Shown here piece after piece: positions 10,311-22,601 of a stretch of DNA of 64,000 nucleotides (the first letter of the stretch is position 1; every line of letters starts with the position of its first letter). Origin of the DNA: Calamus simplicifolius. Taxonomy: Eukaryota > Streptophyta > Magnoliopsida > Arecales > Arecaceae. Location: positions 717,374 to 781,373 of the forward strand of contig UESW01003903.1 of the NCBI GenBank assembly GCA_900491605.1, in the 5' to 3' direction. The position numbers and the translations under genes are program-made. Under the pieces are notes generated by a model. It was not told the DNA's origin. It searched no databases and saw nothing but the letters and a program-made list of their open reading frames with translations.

Positions 10311-11696
10311 GTCCTTACAATCCTAGTTAAGTGATCTATAATATTTTTCATTCCGTCTGTTTGAATCTTAACATAATCCTTCAGTCTTTCATCTACAAAA
10401 GTGCAAGCAGTCAATATTTTGTCTTGGAGTTCAGCATTGCATTTTGCATAGGTTTCACCATCTCCACAGATGTCTTTAAGTTCTTCAAAGATATTCTTTA
10501 GGTCTCCACTTAAAGACTCAGATGAAGTGCTAAGGGTTGACTCAATCTTGGTGATCCGATCATCTAAGAGTAAAGAGTTTCTTTAAGATTCATAAATTTG
10601 TTTTCAAACTCTGATTTCAATTTATCTGCCTGATCATCAAGAAGACCTTTAAGCTGCCTTAACTGAAGTTCTGAGAAACCGACAGACGAAGATGATGTCT
10701 GATCAACCAACGGAGCAGGGGAAGGGACTGGAGCAGGAACAGGAGAGCTCGGAGGTACAGGCGAAGAATGTCTGACTGACGGTCCGGTGCCTCAATGTCC
10801 GCGGCTCTATCTTCCATCATACCTTTCCTTTCCCATCTGCCATTCTTTTCACAAAACCCATTCTATGTATAGTGGCCAAACTATAGTAATCGGTATGTCT
10901 TAAATTCCTCATTGGCTCACTATCTGATATGATTATCCCTTGGCTTTGAAATATTTTAGTAAGAATCATGCCGTAGGGTAAACTGATTTTCTCTTGCTCC
11001 ACAATCAGCAATGTACCATAATATCATGCTTGGAAGATTAATGGGTTTACCAGTTACTATAGCATCCATTACAAATATATCTCTTTCAGAAACATAGTCA
11101 AATCTCCCAATCTTGGGGAATAGGATTCTACTACAAATTATGGAGAAGTCTAATTCTAAGGACAATTGATTAGCAAAGACCTCTTCAAAACCAACAATCT
11201 CCCTGTTAAGCAGTCTAGATAGAGCTGGGCTTCTATCTTCAGAAGAAAAAGTAGATGTACCTGACACTGGAAGATCCAACAACCTTGAAAGCAAATCCAC
11301 TGTCACTGAAATTCTATTTCCTCTAATGATGCTTACAAGTCCATTGTCTCCTCTTGATAGATTCTTATAAAATTCTTTGACTAGGGCTGGGTAGGTAGGA
11401 CAATCTAAAGAACAAATCTTCTCCCAACCCATCTCAATCAACTGCCTCCCCACAAGAAATCCTTCGGCCTCAAATAATTCAAAATCGACTTTCCTCCCGG
11501 TTGTTATCACTCTATCGGCAAGTCGATCTACCTGTGATGGAGCCGTAGAGGGAGAAGCACTAGGAGTCGAAGAGGATGAGGTTGAATCCAAGCTCGGTGA
11601 AGGTTCACGAGCGGGACGCCTCACAGTCTTCCTCACCGCCTTCTTCCTTTTCACTCCGGCCGCACCAAGGTTAGATCCACGGGTTTTAGGAGCCAT
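10311..11696 (-). pseudogene. Sirevirus envelope-like (plant transposon-protein type) ORF, broken
   Basis: The - strand ORF starts MAPKTRGSNLG with a basic, serine-rich N-terminus (about residues 1-60). A globular block follows (WEKICSLDCPTYPALVKEFYK, DLLSRLLDLPVSG) that resembles the widespread plant putative transposon protein domain. The first frame runs to 10956. A frameshift near 11000 continues it as SLPYGMILTKIFQSQG. More shifts lead to a C-terminal part rich in K/E/L that looks like coiled coil, ending at 10311. Sireviruses commonly carry an ORF here, called envelope-like. I see no clear signal peptide or transmembrane anchor in the readable frames. The role is unknown. Confidence 0.6.
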
Positions 11697-12175
11697 TTGA
11701 TCTAGTGGAAGGTTAATCAGGGATTTCTGAGGATTTGGTAGGTTAGGAAAAATTTTGGAGAGAGTATTTGAAGGATTTGAGATGATAGAAATGAGCGGCG
11801 AGTCGACTCTGCCCTAGATAAATCGACCTGGGACCACTTCGAGTCGGCTCCCGCAAAGTGAGGGGTCGACTCCGGGTAGTCACAGAAATCTATCCCGAAG
11901 TGGAGTCGACTCGCGCAGAGAAGGGGTCGACTCTAGAGTTTCAGTAGAAACATGGAGTCGACTCCGATACTCACCGAGTCGGCTCCGAGACCATTTCAGA
12001 GCAAAAAACATAAAGTTTCAGATAATCTGAAATGTGTCCGGATAATGATCATAAAAATTGATAAAATAATCATTGGATTTTAATAGATCAATTAGATATG
12101 AATTCTAGATAAGATTTCCTTAAAGATCAAGGATTTGAAAGAATTTTAGATAAAATTTCCTTAGGGGTTTCAAAT
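11697..12175 (-). other. Gap between Sirevirus pol and env-like ORF
   Basis: Non-coding spacer of about 480 bp. It holds the palindrome array at 11800-11985, then AT-rich sequence toward pol with a repeated AGATAAGATTTCCTTA-like motif near 12106 and 12150. No clear TATA box is seen between the array and the ORF start. Confidence 0.5.
11800..11985. promoter_or_regulatory. Internal palindrome array upstream of env-like ORF
   Basis: Motifs of the LTR type start at 11800, 11841, 11863, 11903, 11924, 11955 and 11976, with a decayed copy at 11820. Steps are 20+21, 22, 40, 21, 31 and 21 bp. It lies 104-290 bp upstream of the env-like start. This is the same distance range as between array and TATA box in the LTRs, so it may act as an internal promoter or enhancer. 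That is inference. Confidence 0.55.
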
Positions 12176-15100
12176 TCATTCTAATGGATCACAAATCCCT
12201 AACTCTCCTCTAAGATAACAGAATCTTTCTTCACTTAGGGTTTTGTAAATATATCAGCTAATTGATCTTCAGTATTAACATAATCAAGACAAATTTCATT
12301 ATTGGCAACATGTTCTCTTATAAAATGATATCTAATTTCAATATGTTTTGTTCTAGAATGTTGAATTGGATTTTTTGTTAGATTAATTGCACTTGTGTTA
12401 TCACATTTTATAGGTGTTTTATCAAGTGTGATACCATAGTCTTCAAGTTGTCGCTTAATCCATAGGATTTGAGCACAGCAACTTCCAGCCGCAACATATT
12501 CAGCTTCAGTAGTTGATAATGCAACTGAATTTTGCTTTTTGCTAAACCATGAGATTAAGTTACTTCCTAAGAATTGGCATGCACCACTTGTGCTTTTTCT
12601 ATCTAACTTACATCCAGCATAATCAGAATCAGTATATGCAATTAAGTTCAATGTTGAGTCTCTAGAATACCATAAACCTACATTTTTTGTTCCACTTAAG
12701 TATCTTAGTATTCTTTTAACAGCAATTAAATGTGATTCTTTAGGTTCAGACTGAAATCTAGCACATAAGCAAACAGCAAACATTATGTCTGGTCTACTTG
12801 CAGTTAAGTAAAGTAGGGATCCGATTATACCTCGATAATATTTTTGATCAACCTTCTTACCTTCTTCATCTTTGTCCAGCTTGCATGAAGGACTCATTGG
12901 TGTTCCGAGGGGTTTGATTGATTCCATACCAAACTTCTTTAGAATTTCTCTTGTGTATTTTGTTTGGTTGATAAAGATTCCCTCTTTGCTTTGTTTGATT
13001 TGGAGTCCAAGGAAGAAATTGAGTTCTCCCATCATGCTCATTTCAAATTCACCCTGCATTACTTAGCAAACTCTTGACATAGAAGATTGTTAGTAGCACC
13101 AAAAATGATATCATCAACATATATTTGAACTACTAATAAATCTTTACCTTTTCTTTTCAAAAATAATGTTTTATCAACATTTCCTCTTATAAAATCATTT
13201 TCAATTAAGAATTTACTTAATCTATCATACCATGCTCTAGGTGCTTGTTTCAAACCATATAATGCTTTGTGCAATTTAAAAACGTGATTTGAAAATTCAT
13301 GATCTTCAAAACCTGGTGGTTGTTCTACATATACTTCTTCATTTATAAATCCATTTAGAAAAGCACTTTTTACATCCATTTGAAATAAGTTAAAATTCAT
13401 GTGACATGCAAATGCAAGTAATAGTCTAATGGCTTCTAATCTAGCTACTGGTGCAAAGGTTTCATCAAAATCAATACCTTCTTCTTGATTATATCCTTTT
13501 GCAACTAATCTAGCTTTGTTTCTAATTACTATGCCATTTTCATCTAGTTTATTTCTAAATATCCATTTTGATCCTATAACAGAATGATTTTTAGGTCTTT
13601 CTACTAATGTCCATACATTATTTCTAGTGAATTGATTTAATTCTTCTTGCATTGCTAACATCCAATTATTATCTTTTTCAGCTTCTTCAATAGTTTTAGG
13701 TTCAATTTGTGATACAAATGCAAGATGATTACTAATATTTCTCATAGATGATCTAGTTCTTATTCCTTGAGATGGATCACCTATAATCAATTCCTTAGGG
13801 TGACTATAAGCATATCTCCAATCCCTAGGAAGATCCATATCATTATGATTAGTGTTAGTATCATCATCCTTAGGTGAATCATTATCTTTAGCGTCTTGCT
13901 CATGATCTGAAGATACATCAATATTTAATTTTTCAAGATCTTTCTCAATTATGTTTGTATCTTCTTCATCATCAAATTTTTCGGAACGAGTTGCTAAAGA
14001 TTCATCAAAAACTACATGAATGGATTCTTCAACAACTAAAGTTTTCTTGTTAAATACTCTATATGCTTTACTAGTTGTTGAGTATCCTAAGAATATTCCT
14101 TCATCAGATTTAGCATCAAATTTGCCTAAATTATTTTTACCATTATTGTGAACAAAACATTTACAACCAAATGCATGAAAATATTTAATGTTGGGTTTTC
14201 TATCATGCCATAATTCATAAGGTGTTTTCTTTAAAATAGGTCTTATTAATGCTCTATTTAGGATGTAACATGCTGTGTTAATAGCTTCCGCCCAAAAGTA
14301 TTTCGGGAGTTTACTTTCACATAGCATGGTACGGGCCATGTCTTCTAAAGTCCTATTTTTCCTTTCAACTACTCCATTTTGTTGAGGGGTTCTTGGTGCA
14401 GAAAAATTATGATTAATACCATTTTCATTGCAAAAACTTTCAAATAAATGATTTTCAAATTCAGTTCCATGATCACTTCTTAGAGACACTATGGTAGTGT
14501 TTTTCTCATTTGTGACTTTCTTGAAGAATTTCAGGAATATCGAGAAAGTCTCATCTTTGTGAGCTAAAAACATTACCCAAGTGAATCTAGAGTAATCATC
14601 TACTATCACAAGACCATATTTCTTTCCTCCTAGACTTGTGGTTCTAGTTGGTCCAAAAAGGTCCATGTGAAGTAGCTCTAATGGCCTAGAAGTTGAAACA
14701 ACATTTTTAGATTTAAAAGAACTTCTTGTTTGTTTTCCAAATTGACATGCATCACATATTTTGTTGTTTTCAAAATCTATTTTAGGTAGCCCTTTAACTA
14801 AGTCCATTTTAATTAGTTTTGAAATCAGGTGTGTGCTTGCGTGACCTAATCTTCGATGCCACAACCAACCAATCTCATTCATATTAGCATTATTAGCAAC
14901 TAAGCAATGATTATTAGTAGACAAATTGTCTAAGTCAATCAAGTATACATTGCCATTTCTATTTCCAATAAAAACAATGCTATTATCAATGGGATTAGCA
15001 ACTGTGCATATAGAAGATTCAAATGATACTTTAAAACCTTTGTCACATAATTGGCTATGCTAATTAAATTATGCTTTAAACCATCAACATAAAGTACATT

Positions 15101-15309
15101 TTCAATATATGTGGAGGGAGTTATTTGAATGTTACCAAACCCAAGATTTGGCCTTTGCCATTGTCGCCAAATGTAACAACTCCTCCTTTCTTTTCTTCAA
15201 GGGTGATGAATTCTTCTTTGTCACCCGTCATATGTCTTGAGCAGCCACTATCAAGATACCACTTTCTCTTTGATCTCTTGGCCACAAGACATTCCTGCAA
15301 TGAAATCAA
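12176..15309 (-). pseudogene. Sirevirus-2 pol: protease, integrase, RT, RNase H
   Basis: Read on the - strand. Protease has WYLDSGCSRHMTGD (15121-15309). After a break, the long frame 13059-14942 carries WLWHRRLGHAS, the integrase blocks MDLFGPTRT, LRSDHGTEFEN and NGVVERKNRTLEDMARTML, then RT with KARLVAKGYNQEEGIDFDET, FQMDVKSAFLNGF and YVDD at 13110-13121. RT and RNase H continue in 12235-13059 (STTEAEYVAAGSCCAQ, HIEIRYHFIRE, QLADIFTKP). Breaks lie near 15110, 13059 and 12235; the true end is near 12176. This is the best preserved polyprotein in the window and clearly Ty1/copia. Confidence 0.9.
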
Positions 15310-15399
15310 ACTTTATGTTTAGGTACCCAAGCTTTCTTGGGTCCTTCATGGTTAGTAGCAACAAATATTGTTCCTTTCGGAACCCATATTTTCTTTCCT

Positions 15400-16961
15400 T
15401 TAATATTTCAAGTTTTTATTAGGTTTTAGAATTTTACATTCATAAGATTTATGTCCTTTTTGATTACATTTAAAGCATGTAAAATTACTTTGGCCAGCAC
15501 ACACAAAAATATTTTTCAGTGATTTTTGTTTTCTTGAAGTGTTATACCCTAATCCGGCTTTGTCAAAAACTGCTTTTTGACTATTTAATAACATGTCCAA
15601 TTTAGCTGAGCTTAAGGTAAACTTATCAACTATGTTCTTATATTTTTCAACCTCTTTCCTTAGTTTATCATTTTCATAGAAAATTAATTCTTTTTCTTTT
15701 ATCAAAATTTCATTTTCAGATTTAAGTTTCTTAACTTCATTATTAAGATCTTCCTTTTCTTTAATGAAAGTTGAATTTTCATTTTTCAAAAACTTGTATT
15801 TCTTTTTCAAAACCTTGAAATCGCCGACAAGTTCATTAAAAGCATCAAATAATTCATCAAATGCAAATTCATCGCAAGGGTTATCGGAACTTACCTCATC
15901 GTTGTCGTCCGCCATAAAACATGCGTTTGCGACTTCCTTTTGTTCTTCTTCTTCGGAAGAAGATTCTTCGCTATCACTCCAAGTCGCCACATAAGCCTTC
16001 TTTTTTTTTTGTAGGCTTTCTTCAATTTAGGACATTCATTCCTAAAGTGCCCCGGTTTGTTACACTCATAGCAAGTCAAGGGGTCTTTCTCTTTTTCTTT
16101 GTCCTTGTCCTTGTTCTTATCCTTTTCTCCTTCCCACTTTGCTCCAAATTTCTTCTTGTGGAAGGGTTTCTTTCTCCTCATGAATCTTTTAAACTTTTTA
16201 GCTAAGAGAGCAGTCTCTTCATCATCATCATCATCACTGCTGCTCTCTTCTTCTTTTGCAGCTTTGAGGGCAATCACTTTCTTCTTCTTTGTGTCCTCCT
16301 CTACATGCTGCTTCATTGTCAACTCATGGGTCATAAGTGATCCTAGAAGCTCCTCTAAGGGTAGAGTGTTGAGGTCCTTTGCTTCTTGGATTGCTGTCAT
16401 TTTTGCTTCCCATGATCTTGGTAGTGACCTAAGAATTTTTCGAACAAGTTCTGAGTTAGTATATGTCTTACCAAGACTTTTTAAACCATTTACAATATCT
16501 GTAAATCTAGTATACATGCATGCAATGGTTTCAGATTGTTCCATGCTAAACAACTCATATTTATGAACAAGAATATTAATTTTAGATTCTTTTACTTGGT
16601 TGGTACCCTCATGGGTAACCTCTAATCTATCCCAAATCTCCTTTGCGGAATTACATGTGGAGATTCTATTAAATTCATTTGCATATAAAGAGCAATATAA
16701 AACATTCATGGCTTTAGCGTTAAGCTGTGCCATCTTCCTATCATTATCATTCCAGTCCCTTTCGGGCTTAGGAACAATAGTTCCATCAATAACATATGTG
16801 GGTGTACTAGGTCCATTAATTATAATACCCCATAATTCATAATCAGAAGCTTGAATGAATATCCTCATTCTTGCTTTCCAATAAGAATAATTTGAACCAT
16901 TAAACAGTGGAGGTCTATTCATAGAATGACCTTCAGCAAATGATCCAACTTGAGTTGCCAT
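15400..16961 (-). pseudogene. Sirevirus-2 gag with two zinc knuckles, one frameshift
   Basis: The frame from 16961 starts MATQVGSFAEGH and reads PPLFNGSNYSYWKARMRIF, the usual copia gag N-terminus. An acidic stretch (EEESSSDDDDDEE), a lysine-rich stretch and the knuckle CYECNKPGHFRNEC follow. Near 15990 the frame shifts by one. The next frame (15400-15990) carries a charged coiled-coil-like stretch and a second knuckle, CFKCNQKGHKSYEC. Two knuckles separated by a coiled coil suit Sirevirus gag. The shift sits by a run of ten A/T bases at about 16003-16012, where an indel or a sequencing error is likely. Confidence 0.85.
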
Positions 16962-17008
16962 TTGGATCTTTAGCTCTTGATCGTGTGATCAAAATCTAAT
17001 GAGCACAA

Positions 17009-17020
17009 GCTCTGATACCA
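17009..17020 (-). other. Sirevirus-2 primer binding site
   Basis: The - strand reads TGGTATCAGAGC, two bases after the LTR end CCAACA. This is the exact complement class for initiator methionine tRNA. It defines 17023 as the inner edge of the 5' LTR. Confidence 0.9.
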
Positions 17021-17903
17021 ATTGTTGGCCCAGATGACAACCCAAGAGGGGGGGGTGAATTGGGTTCTTTAAAAGATTAGCCTTTTAAAATAGTTTGCTT
17101 AAGAAGAATGAAAGCAAATGCAATGTAAATACAAAGTGCAGTGAATAAAACAGAGATAGAGATAGAGTCAATGGAACCACGGCAAACACAAAGATTTTAT
17201 AGTGGTTCGGTGTATCCAACACCTACGTCCACTCCCAAGATTCTCTTGGGTCCACACTATAATCTTCCTTGATTACAGCCGAGTTGTTTTACAAGCTCAC
17301 AACTCAAACTTGTTTTTTCGGGATCACAATGAACCCAGCTGATTTTCCAGGCTCACCAGCACAAAAACCCTAACACAAGCTATACTAAGCTTGTACCGAG
17401 GTAAGACTACCTCCACTAGTTCAATCCCCCAGATTAAACTAGACACAAATAATAAAAATATTGTTTTTCAAGTACACAGCTCCTCAATGAGCAGATAATC
17501 AAATAAAAGAACAAAGTTTAGAAAAGCCTAATTTGTAGTTGGTTGGCTTTTGAGCTTTTCTTCTTTTCTTCTTTTCCTCAACTCCTTTGAAGTGTAGAAT
17601 TGGGCCTCAGCTCGGATTCTTCACGGACTGAACGTTGGAGTTGATTTGAGCTTTTTCTTTCTTTCTTTGAATATTGAAAATCTCTTGAGTTGCTCTTGAA
17701 TAGCTCTTGGATTTTCTTCTGAATCTTTTTGGATTGATGAACTTGAGCACAGACGAAGCTTCCTTTGATTTCACACTTTTTCTTTCACTCTATTTTTGAA
17801 TCTCAGATTTTTTCAAATGATGCTCTGTTTTTTTGATTTTTTTTTTCTCTCTTGATGTGTATATCTCTCAATTTGTATATCTTTGATTTGAAAATGGCTT
17901 CTC

Positions 17904-17911
17904 TATTTATA
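17904..17911 (-). promoter_or_regulatory. 5' LTR TATA box
   Basis: - strand TATAAATA, about 110 bp downstream of the palindrome array. It is the likely core promoter for the element's genomic RNA. Confidence 0.6.
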
Positions 17912-18019
17912 GATTCTGCAAAAATATAGCCATTAGAAACAAAGAAATATAGCCGTTAAAGAAAATTCTTACCGTTGGCGCTGAGTTGGCATTCAGAAAA
18001 ATCATGCCCAGATTTGTTG

Positions 18020-18340
18020 GAGTCGACTCCTGCTTTCCGCGAGTCGGCTCGAAGACGCGATACCAAAAATAGAAATATTCAGAAAGTTAAAGGGTCGACT
18101 CATCGAAAATAAGGTGTCGACTCCTGACAGTCGGGGGTCGACTCATAAAAGGCAAGGGGTCGACTCGCGAAGTGCTCAGAAAAATACTCTTCTGGTGTCT
18201 GAGCGGAGTCGACTCACACAGTCATGGAGTCGGCTTGACAGAATCGGGGGTCGACTCTTGAAATCACAGGGGTCGACTCGTGAAAATCAGGAAACTCTGT
18301 ATACTTAGTGGAGTCGACTCTGAAACTCTAGAGTCGGCTC
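18020..18340. promoter_or_regulatory. Palindrome array, right Sirevirus-2 LTR
   Basis: Same arrangement as the left LTR, starting GAGTCGACTC at 18020 and GAGTCGGCTC at 18041 and ending with a pair at 18311 and 18331. The motif disrupted in the left LTR near 9315 is intact here (GGGTCGACTC), so the ancestral array was complete. Confidence 0.65.
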
Positions 18341-18699
18341 CGGAACGTATCAAAAATCAGAGAATTTTCTGATTGACTTGAAATTCATTCCAGATTCATT
18401 TTAAATCAATTTTTTGACTTGAATATTAAAATTGTCATTAGGAATCAATTCAAGAAATGTTCCAAAAACTCATTGATTGAAATATGAAGTATAAAAATTT
18501 CTTTTTGAAAGCTTAAACATGGAGCTTGAAGTTACTTTCAAATTGATTAAAGTCATACTTAACATACTCATTGATTGTTCTAAATAAATTCATTGCTCAT
18601 ATAAATAAACTCATTGCATCTTTTAATATACTCATGGCTTTTGGTAATCATCAAAATCAATAAGATTGGGGCAACAATTTCTCAACAATCTCTCCAACA

Positions 18700-18948
18700 A
18701 TCTTCCCCTTTTTGATGATGACAAAAACATTGAGAATATGCAAGATTGATTAAAGAATTTATTTTATTTTCATAGTTAGGCTTAGGCTCCCCCTGAATGA
18801 GGTAGCTCTCCCTATAAAACTCAAATAAATATCCCATTCATTTAATTATTTATCTCATTCATTCAATCATTTTAATATCATTCGATTAATTAATTTCTCC
18901 CCCATGCATATATAGTTATAAAACTCTCCCCCTTTTTTGTTATCAACA
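18700..18948 (-). repeat. Duplicate of the Sirevirus PPT region outside the 5' LTR
   Basis: Nearly identical to 9855-10102, but on the outer side of the 5' LTR, where host DNA should start. Identity stops just after ATCAACA, a terminus-like sequence (TGTTGAT on the - strand). It is either a remnant of a head-to-tail neighbour or part of an extended LTR. Confidence 0.75.
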
Positions 18949-19334
18949 ATGTTAAATGATATAATAAGCTATATGCTATTCTTATTTCTAGTGCCCAACT
19001 CCTAAATTTGGTTCTAGCATATATGCGTTGTCATCATCCTTTGTAATAAATAAGGGATAATGAGCTAAAAGCGCAATAACAATTTTACAAATATCATCAT
19101 GAGTATGCTAAGAAAACTAAAATGAATGATAAATCAAAATATATTTTCACAAACAGTAACATAACATATTCACAAACTAGTTATAAAATCTTTAAATCAA
19201 ACATATTCATTTACCAATATAAAATAGAATAAATGCTAAAATCATCAAGATAACTACATATGCACATCTCAATCTCCTGAATATTGCTAATACATATTGA
19301 TAAATCTTATGCTAGTAGGTCATGTTTAATAATT

Positions 19335-19840
19335 TAACCTAGTAATATACGCACGCATAGCTCGGTTCCCATAGTAGTGCCCAACGTAATAAACTCAGCT
19401 ATGTCATACCCATAGACCATGATTGATTCTACACCGGCCTCTCACAACTCTTAAGCCCTTCTTCAATGCCATTGGTCCAAGTCAATATGGAATCACACAA
19501 TTACTCTTTGAACTAGTATCATGTGTCAACATTAAACATTAGATTTACAATCTCGATCATTCTTAGGACTAGACTAAGTCACTCTGTATACTAAAGACAC
19601 ATGCTAACAAACCTTAAGCCAGTAATCCACATATAATAACCTAACCTAGCAATATACACACGCACATATTGGTTCCCATACTAGTGCATAGCTATTAAAC
19701 TAAGCCACATCATATCCACTGGCGATGACTAGTTCTACCCTAGCCTCTCATGACTCTTAAGCCCTTTCCTAGTGCCACTTATCTAAGTCAGTAAGAAATC
19801 ACACTAATACTATCAGAACCATATTATCTATCAACAGTAA
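19335..19840. repeat. Diverged tandem duplication, about 308 bp
   Basis: AACCTAGTAATATACGCACG at 19335 and AACCTAGCAATATACACACG at 19643 begin two similar blocks. Both continue with GGTTCCCATA, a TAGTGC motif, CATATCCA/CATACCCA and CTCTCA..ACTCTTAAGCCC. The second copy is incomplete. Confidence 0.55.
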
Positions 19841-22153
19841 ATATTTATAAACATCTCAATGACTAGTCCAAATATCCATATCACAACTCATATCCAAAAA
19901 AGCCAAACCATACCATATCAAAAATAATATATCTCAATATATCACTCATAAATCTCAAATCAAAGTCAAAACCTTTTATAACCAAAATAATATACCACCA
20001 CATATAAATAACTCAACAATAAACCACCGTACTCAATTAAAATATGATGAAAAATTCAATAATAAAATCATGATATATGCAAGCATGAAAAACATGAAAC
20101 ATATTGTATAATGGTAGATATAAAACCCGTACCTCAAATTGCTAATCACAATAGTCTTCTCAATTAAATCACATCAATAATCACCTAAATCACATCAATA
20201 ATCAATTATATTTAACATAAATAAATAATTAATTTACTAAAATTCATAATTTAAAAATTATCATGTTGTCCTTTTAGGTCACATTTTAAAATTACCATTT
20301 TACCCCTCCTAACTATGCTTAACTAGGTCATTATAACTTAGTCAAGTCATTTGGTAATTTATTTAATTAATTTTCCCATAAAAATTATTAAACTAGATAA
20401 GTACAAAATTAACCCTTGCTAACCCATGCTTAATCACCTTATAATATTCACCAATCATTATTCAAATGAAATTACCCAAGCTAATCAATGTTTCTAACCA
20501 ACAAATTAAGTTGTGTTGAACTTATCTTTGCTTAGATCATTAGGAAATTAATTAGGTCACTAGTATCCTTAACTAGAATTTAATTAGGTTAAACCAACAC
20601 CAATTTACCTAAACCCATTTTAATTTGACATAATTAACATTTTTGATTAATAATAAAAATAATAATTTTAGAAACTAATTCACAACTTGGGCCAAATTTT
20701 GGGTTTTGGTTTAGACTCGTGGAGTTCTCCCAATTTATCAAGGTTCAATTAATTTAAGCTTGCTTGACATGGTTTAGTTTAGTCCAAAAGAATCAAAACT
20801 AAACCTAATCAGATAAAGATCAATTGATTTGAGTCTAGTTGGTACAGGTTTAAATGCCTCATCTTAATCTAAGCTGACTCAAACTAATTGAATTAACCGA
20901 AGAATTTAGATCAAATGGTTTGGGTTAAATCAAGAAGACACAATCATCTTCTTTTCATCCTATGATGGAAACTCTTCCATTTGCATGGCCCACTCAATCA
21001 GCCATGGCTAATCTCTCTCTCTATTTCTTATCTCACCGAGAGTAAGCCTCCACCCAAGTCCACACCTCTTGCGAGGTCAAGAGCCAAGCATTGGATCAAC
21101 TCTTCTTATATTCAAACTTCTGTACTCTAAACAAAAGCTAGAATAAAGAGAGTCCAAGAATTACCTAGTGGTTACCCTGCTGCCAACAACGATCAATGGC
21201 AACGCAAGCCCTTCAAGCTCTAACTTTCTTCTTCCACTCTTGTTGTTGGCGAGCTTCCAATCTTTGGCGAGGTCGGACAAGGCTCCAAAAATCAAAAATC
21301 AGAGTAGGAGATGAAATGAGATAAAGAAGTATAGGAAAAGGAGGAGGAAGAGAAAGAAGAGAAGAGAGCTAGTCTGGTTCTAAGTGATGAAATAATTCAA
21401 AAGAATTCTTTCTAGTGTTTACAAGTAGAGAATAAGAGGGTTTCAAGACGGTTAAAGTTGTTAATTAATTAGAGAATTTGTAAGTTACTTAAAATTTTAT
21501 TAGAGATTGTTAAAGAGTTTGTTAGTTAGTTAGTGGAAAGATTATAAGGTCTATTTAAAATAAGAGGGAAGAGTTAATGTAATAAAATTAAGATGAGGAT
21601 GGACTCAAATTCATTTCTATCGCACATCAAATTGATTTTGATTAAAATAGTACTTTTGTTTAGCTCAATCTGATTGTTTTAATTTTAAACTATTAAGCTT
21701 AAAATTAAATTAAATCGATTTAATGAAACCAAATGAATTCATTACATATGCTTTAGGCAACCATTAGCAATGCAGTCTATGATAAATTTGTTTGTAATTT
21801 AGATTGTAACGGAGAGCTTGAAATATGATATGGGTTTATGTCAACTGTCTCAATCATAAATTGAAGGCGGTACAAGATTGCCTTTTCTCCTCCTTATGCA
21901 TTATTAGGGTGATAAATACAAGGAAAATTTAGATGGTTCATTCATCACTATGCCTTTGATACAAGCATCCTTGGAAATATTTGCTTGGGTGGACATGAAA
22001 CAGACAACACACATGTAAAGATATTTTTTTATTCTAAATAAAATATATAAGTATTGTATACCCAATTTGTACCATTCTCGGTCTATCTTCCTTGAGATTT
22101 GGCAAATCATAAATACATCAGCCAAATGGTTAGACCATACTTGTAGCACATTG

Positions 22154-22154
<1 letters not shown>

Positions 22155-22202
<48 letters not shown>
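22155..22202. repeat. (TA)n microsatellite
   Basis: About 24 TA units in AT-rich intergenic DNA, 400 bp left of Gypsy-1. Confidence 0.95.
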
Positions 22203-22204
<2 letters not shown>

Positions 22205-22601
22205 TGCACTAGATTTGATTATATTTAAATATATTTAAGTTTAAATTTGGTCATTTTTTTAATATTTGGATTAATATATTTTACAGATTCTAAAGAGAAA
22301 AAACTAGAACAAATGGGATAATTCTGTATCCATATAAATCTATGAACATAAAAGATGACTAGATGTACAACATTTAAATGTAATCAAGCACGTCCTCTCT
22401 CTATATAAATATCAATGCGTTTGATATACAATAAATATTAATAATGCCAATATTGACATGCTCAATTATCATTAAAGTTCATTGAAGTATTTTATTTATC
22501 ATAATTTATTATACTATTATATTATATTTCAAATTTAAGTCGGAAGAGGGAAAAGGCTATATCATACACATTATGGTAGGTTGATATTAATAATAAGGTT
22601 G

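Larger units (their letters stand above)
17023..18699 (-). repeat. Sirevirus-2 5' LTR (right copy)
   Basis: Near-identical partner of 8182-9854. It contains the TATA box at 17904-17911 and the palindrome array at 18020-18340. Transcription would run leftward into gag. Confidence 0.85.
8182..18948 (-). mobile_element. Sirevirus-type Ty1/copia element (Sirevirus-2)
   Basis: A - strand element with two LTRs of about 1675 bp (8182-9854 and 17023-18699), PBS TGGTATCAGAGC beside the right LTR, gag, pol and a further ORF downstream of pol. The pol-then-envelope-like layout, multiplied PPTs and gag size fit the Sirevirus (SIRE/Maximus) lineage. Frames are broken in several places. About 249 bp of 3' internal sequence recurs to the right of the right LTR (18700-18948), so the right border is not simple. 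No matching 5-bp duplication was found at 8177-8181 (AAGAT) and 18949-18953 (ATGTT). Confidence 0.85.
18949..22601. other. AT-rich intergenic, repeat-derived, no gene seen
   Basis: No credible coding region. Two diverged tandem copies of a roughly 308-bp unit lie at about 19335-19642 and 19643-19840. The stretch 20100-21450 has the look of an old LTR (pyrimidine-rich, then purine-rich blocks) but I could not define its ends. A (TA)n run lies at about 22155-22202. Confidence 0.5.

Noticed and set aside
16099..16566. + strand frame of 155 codons opposite Sirevirus gag
   Set aside because: It is a shadow of the gag lysine- and acid-rich stretches, giving runs of serine and phenylalanine.
21904..22209. 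- strand frame of 101 codons starting with an IY repeat
   Set aside because: It is driven by the (TA)n run and shows no domain or conserved feature. The same holds for 35130-35411.
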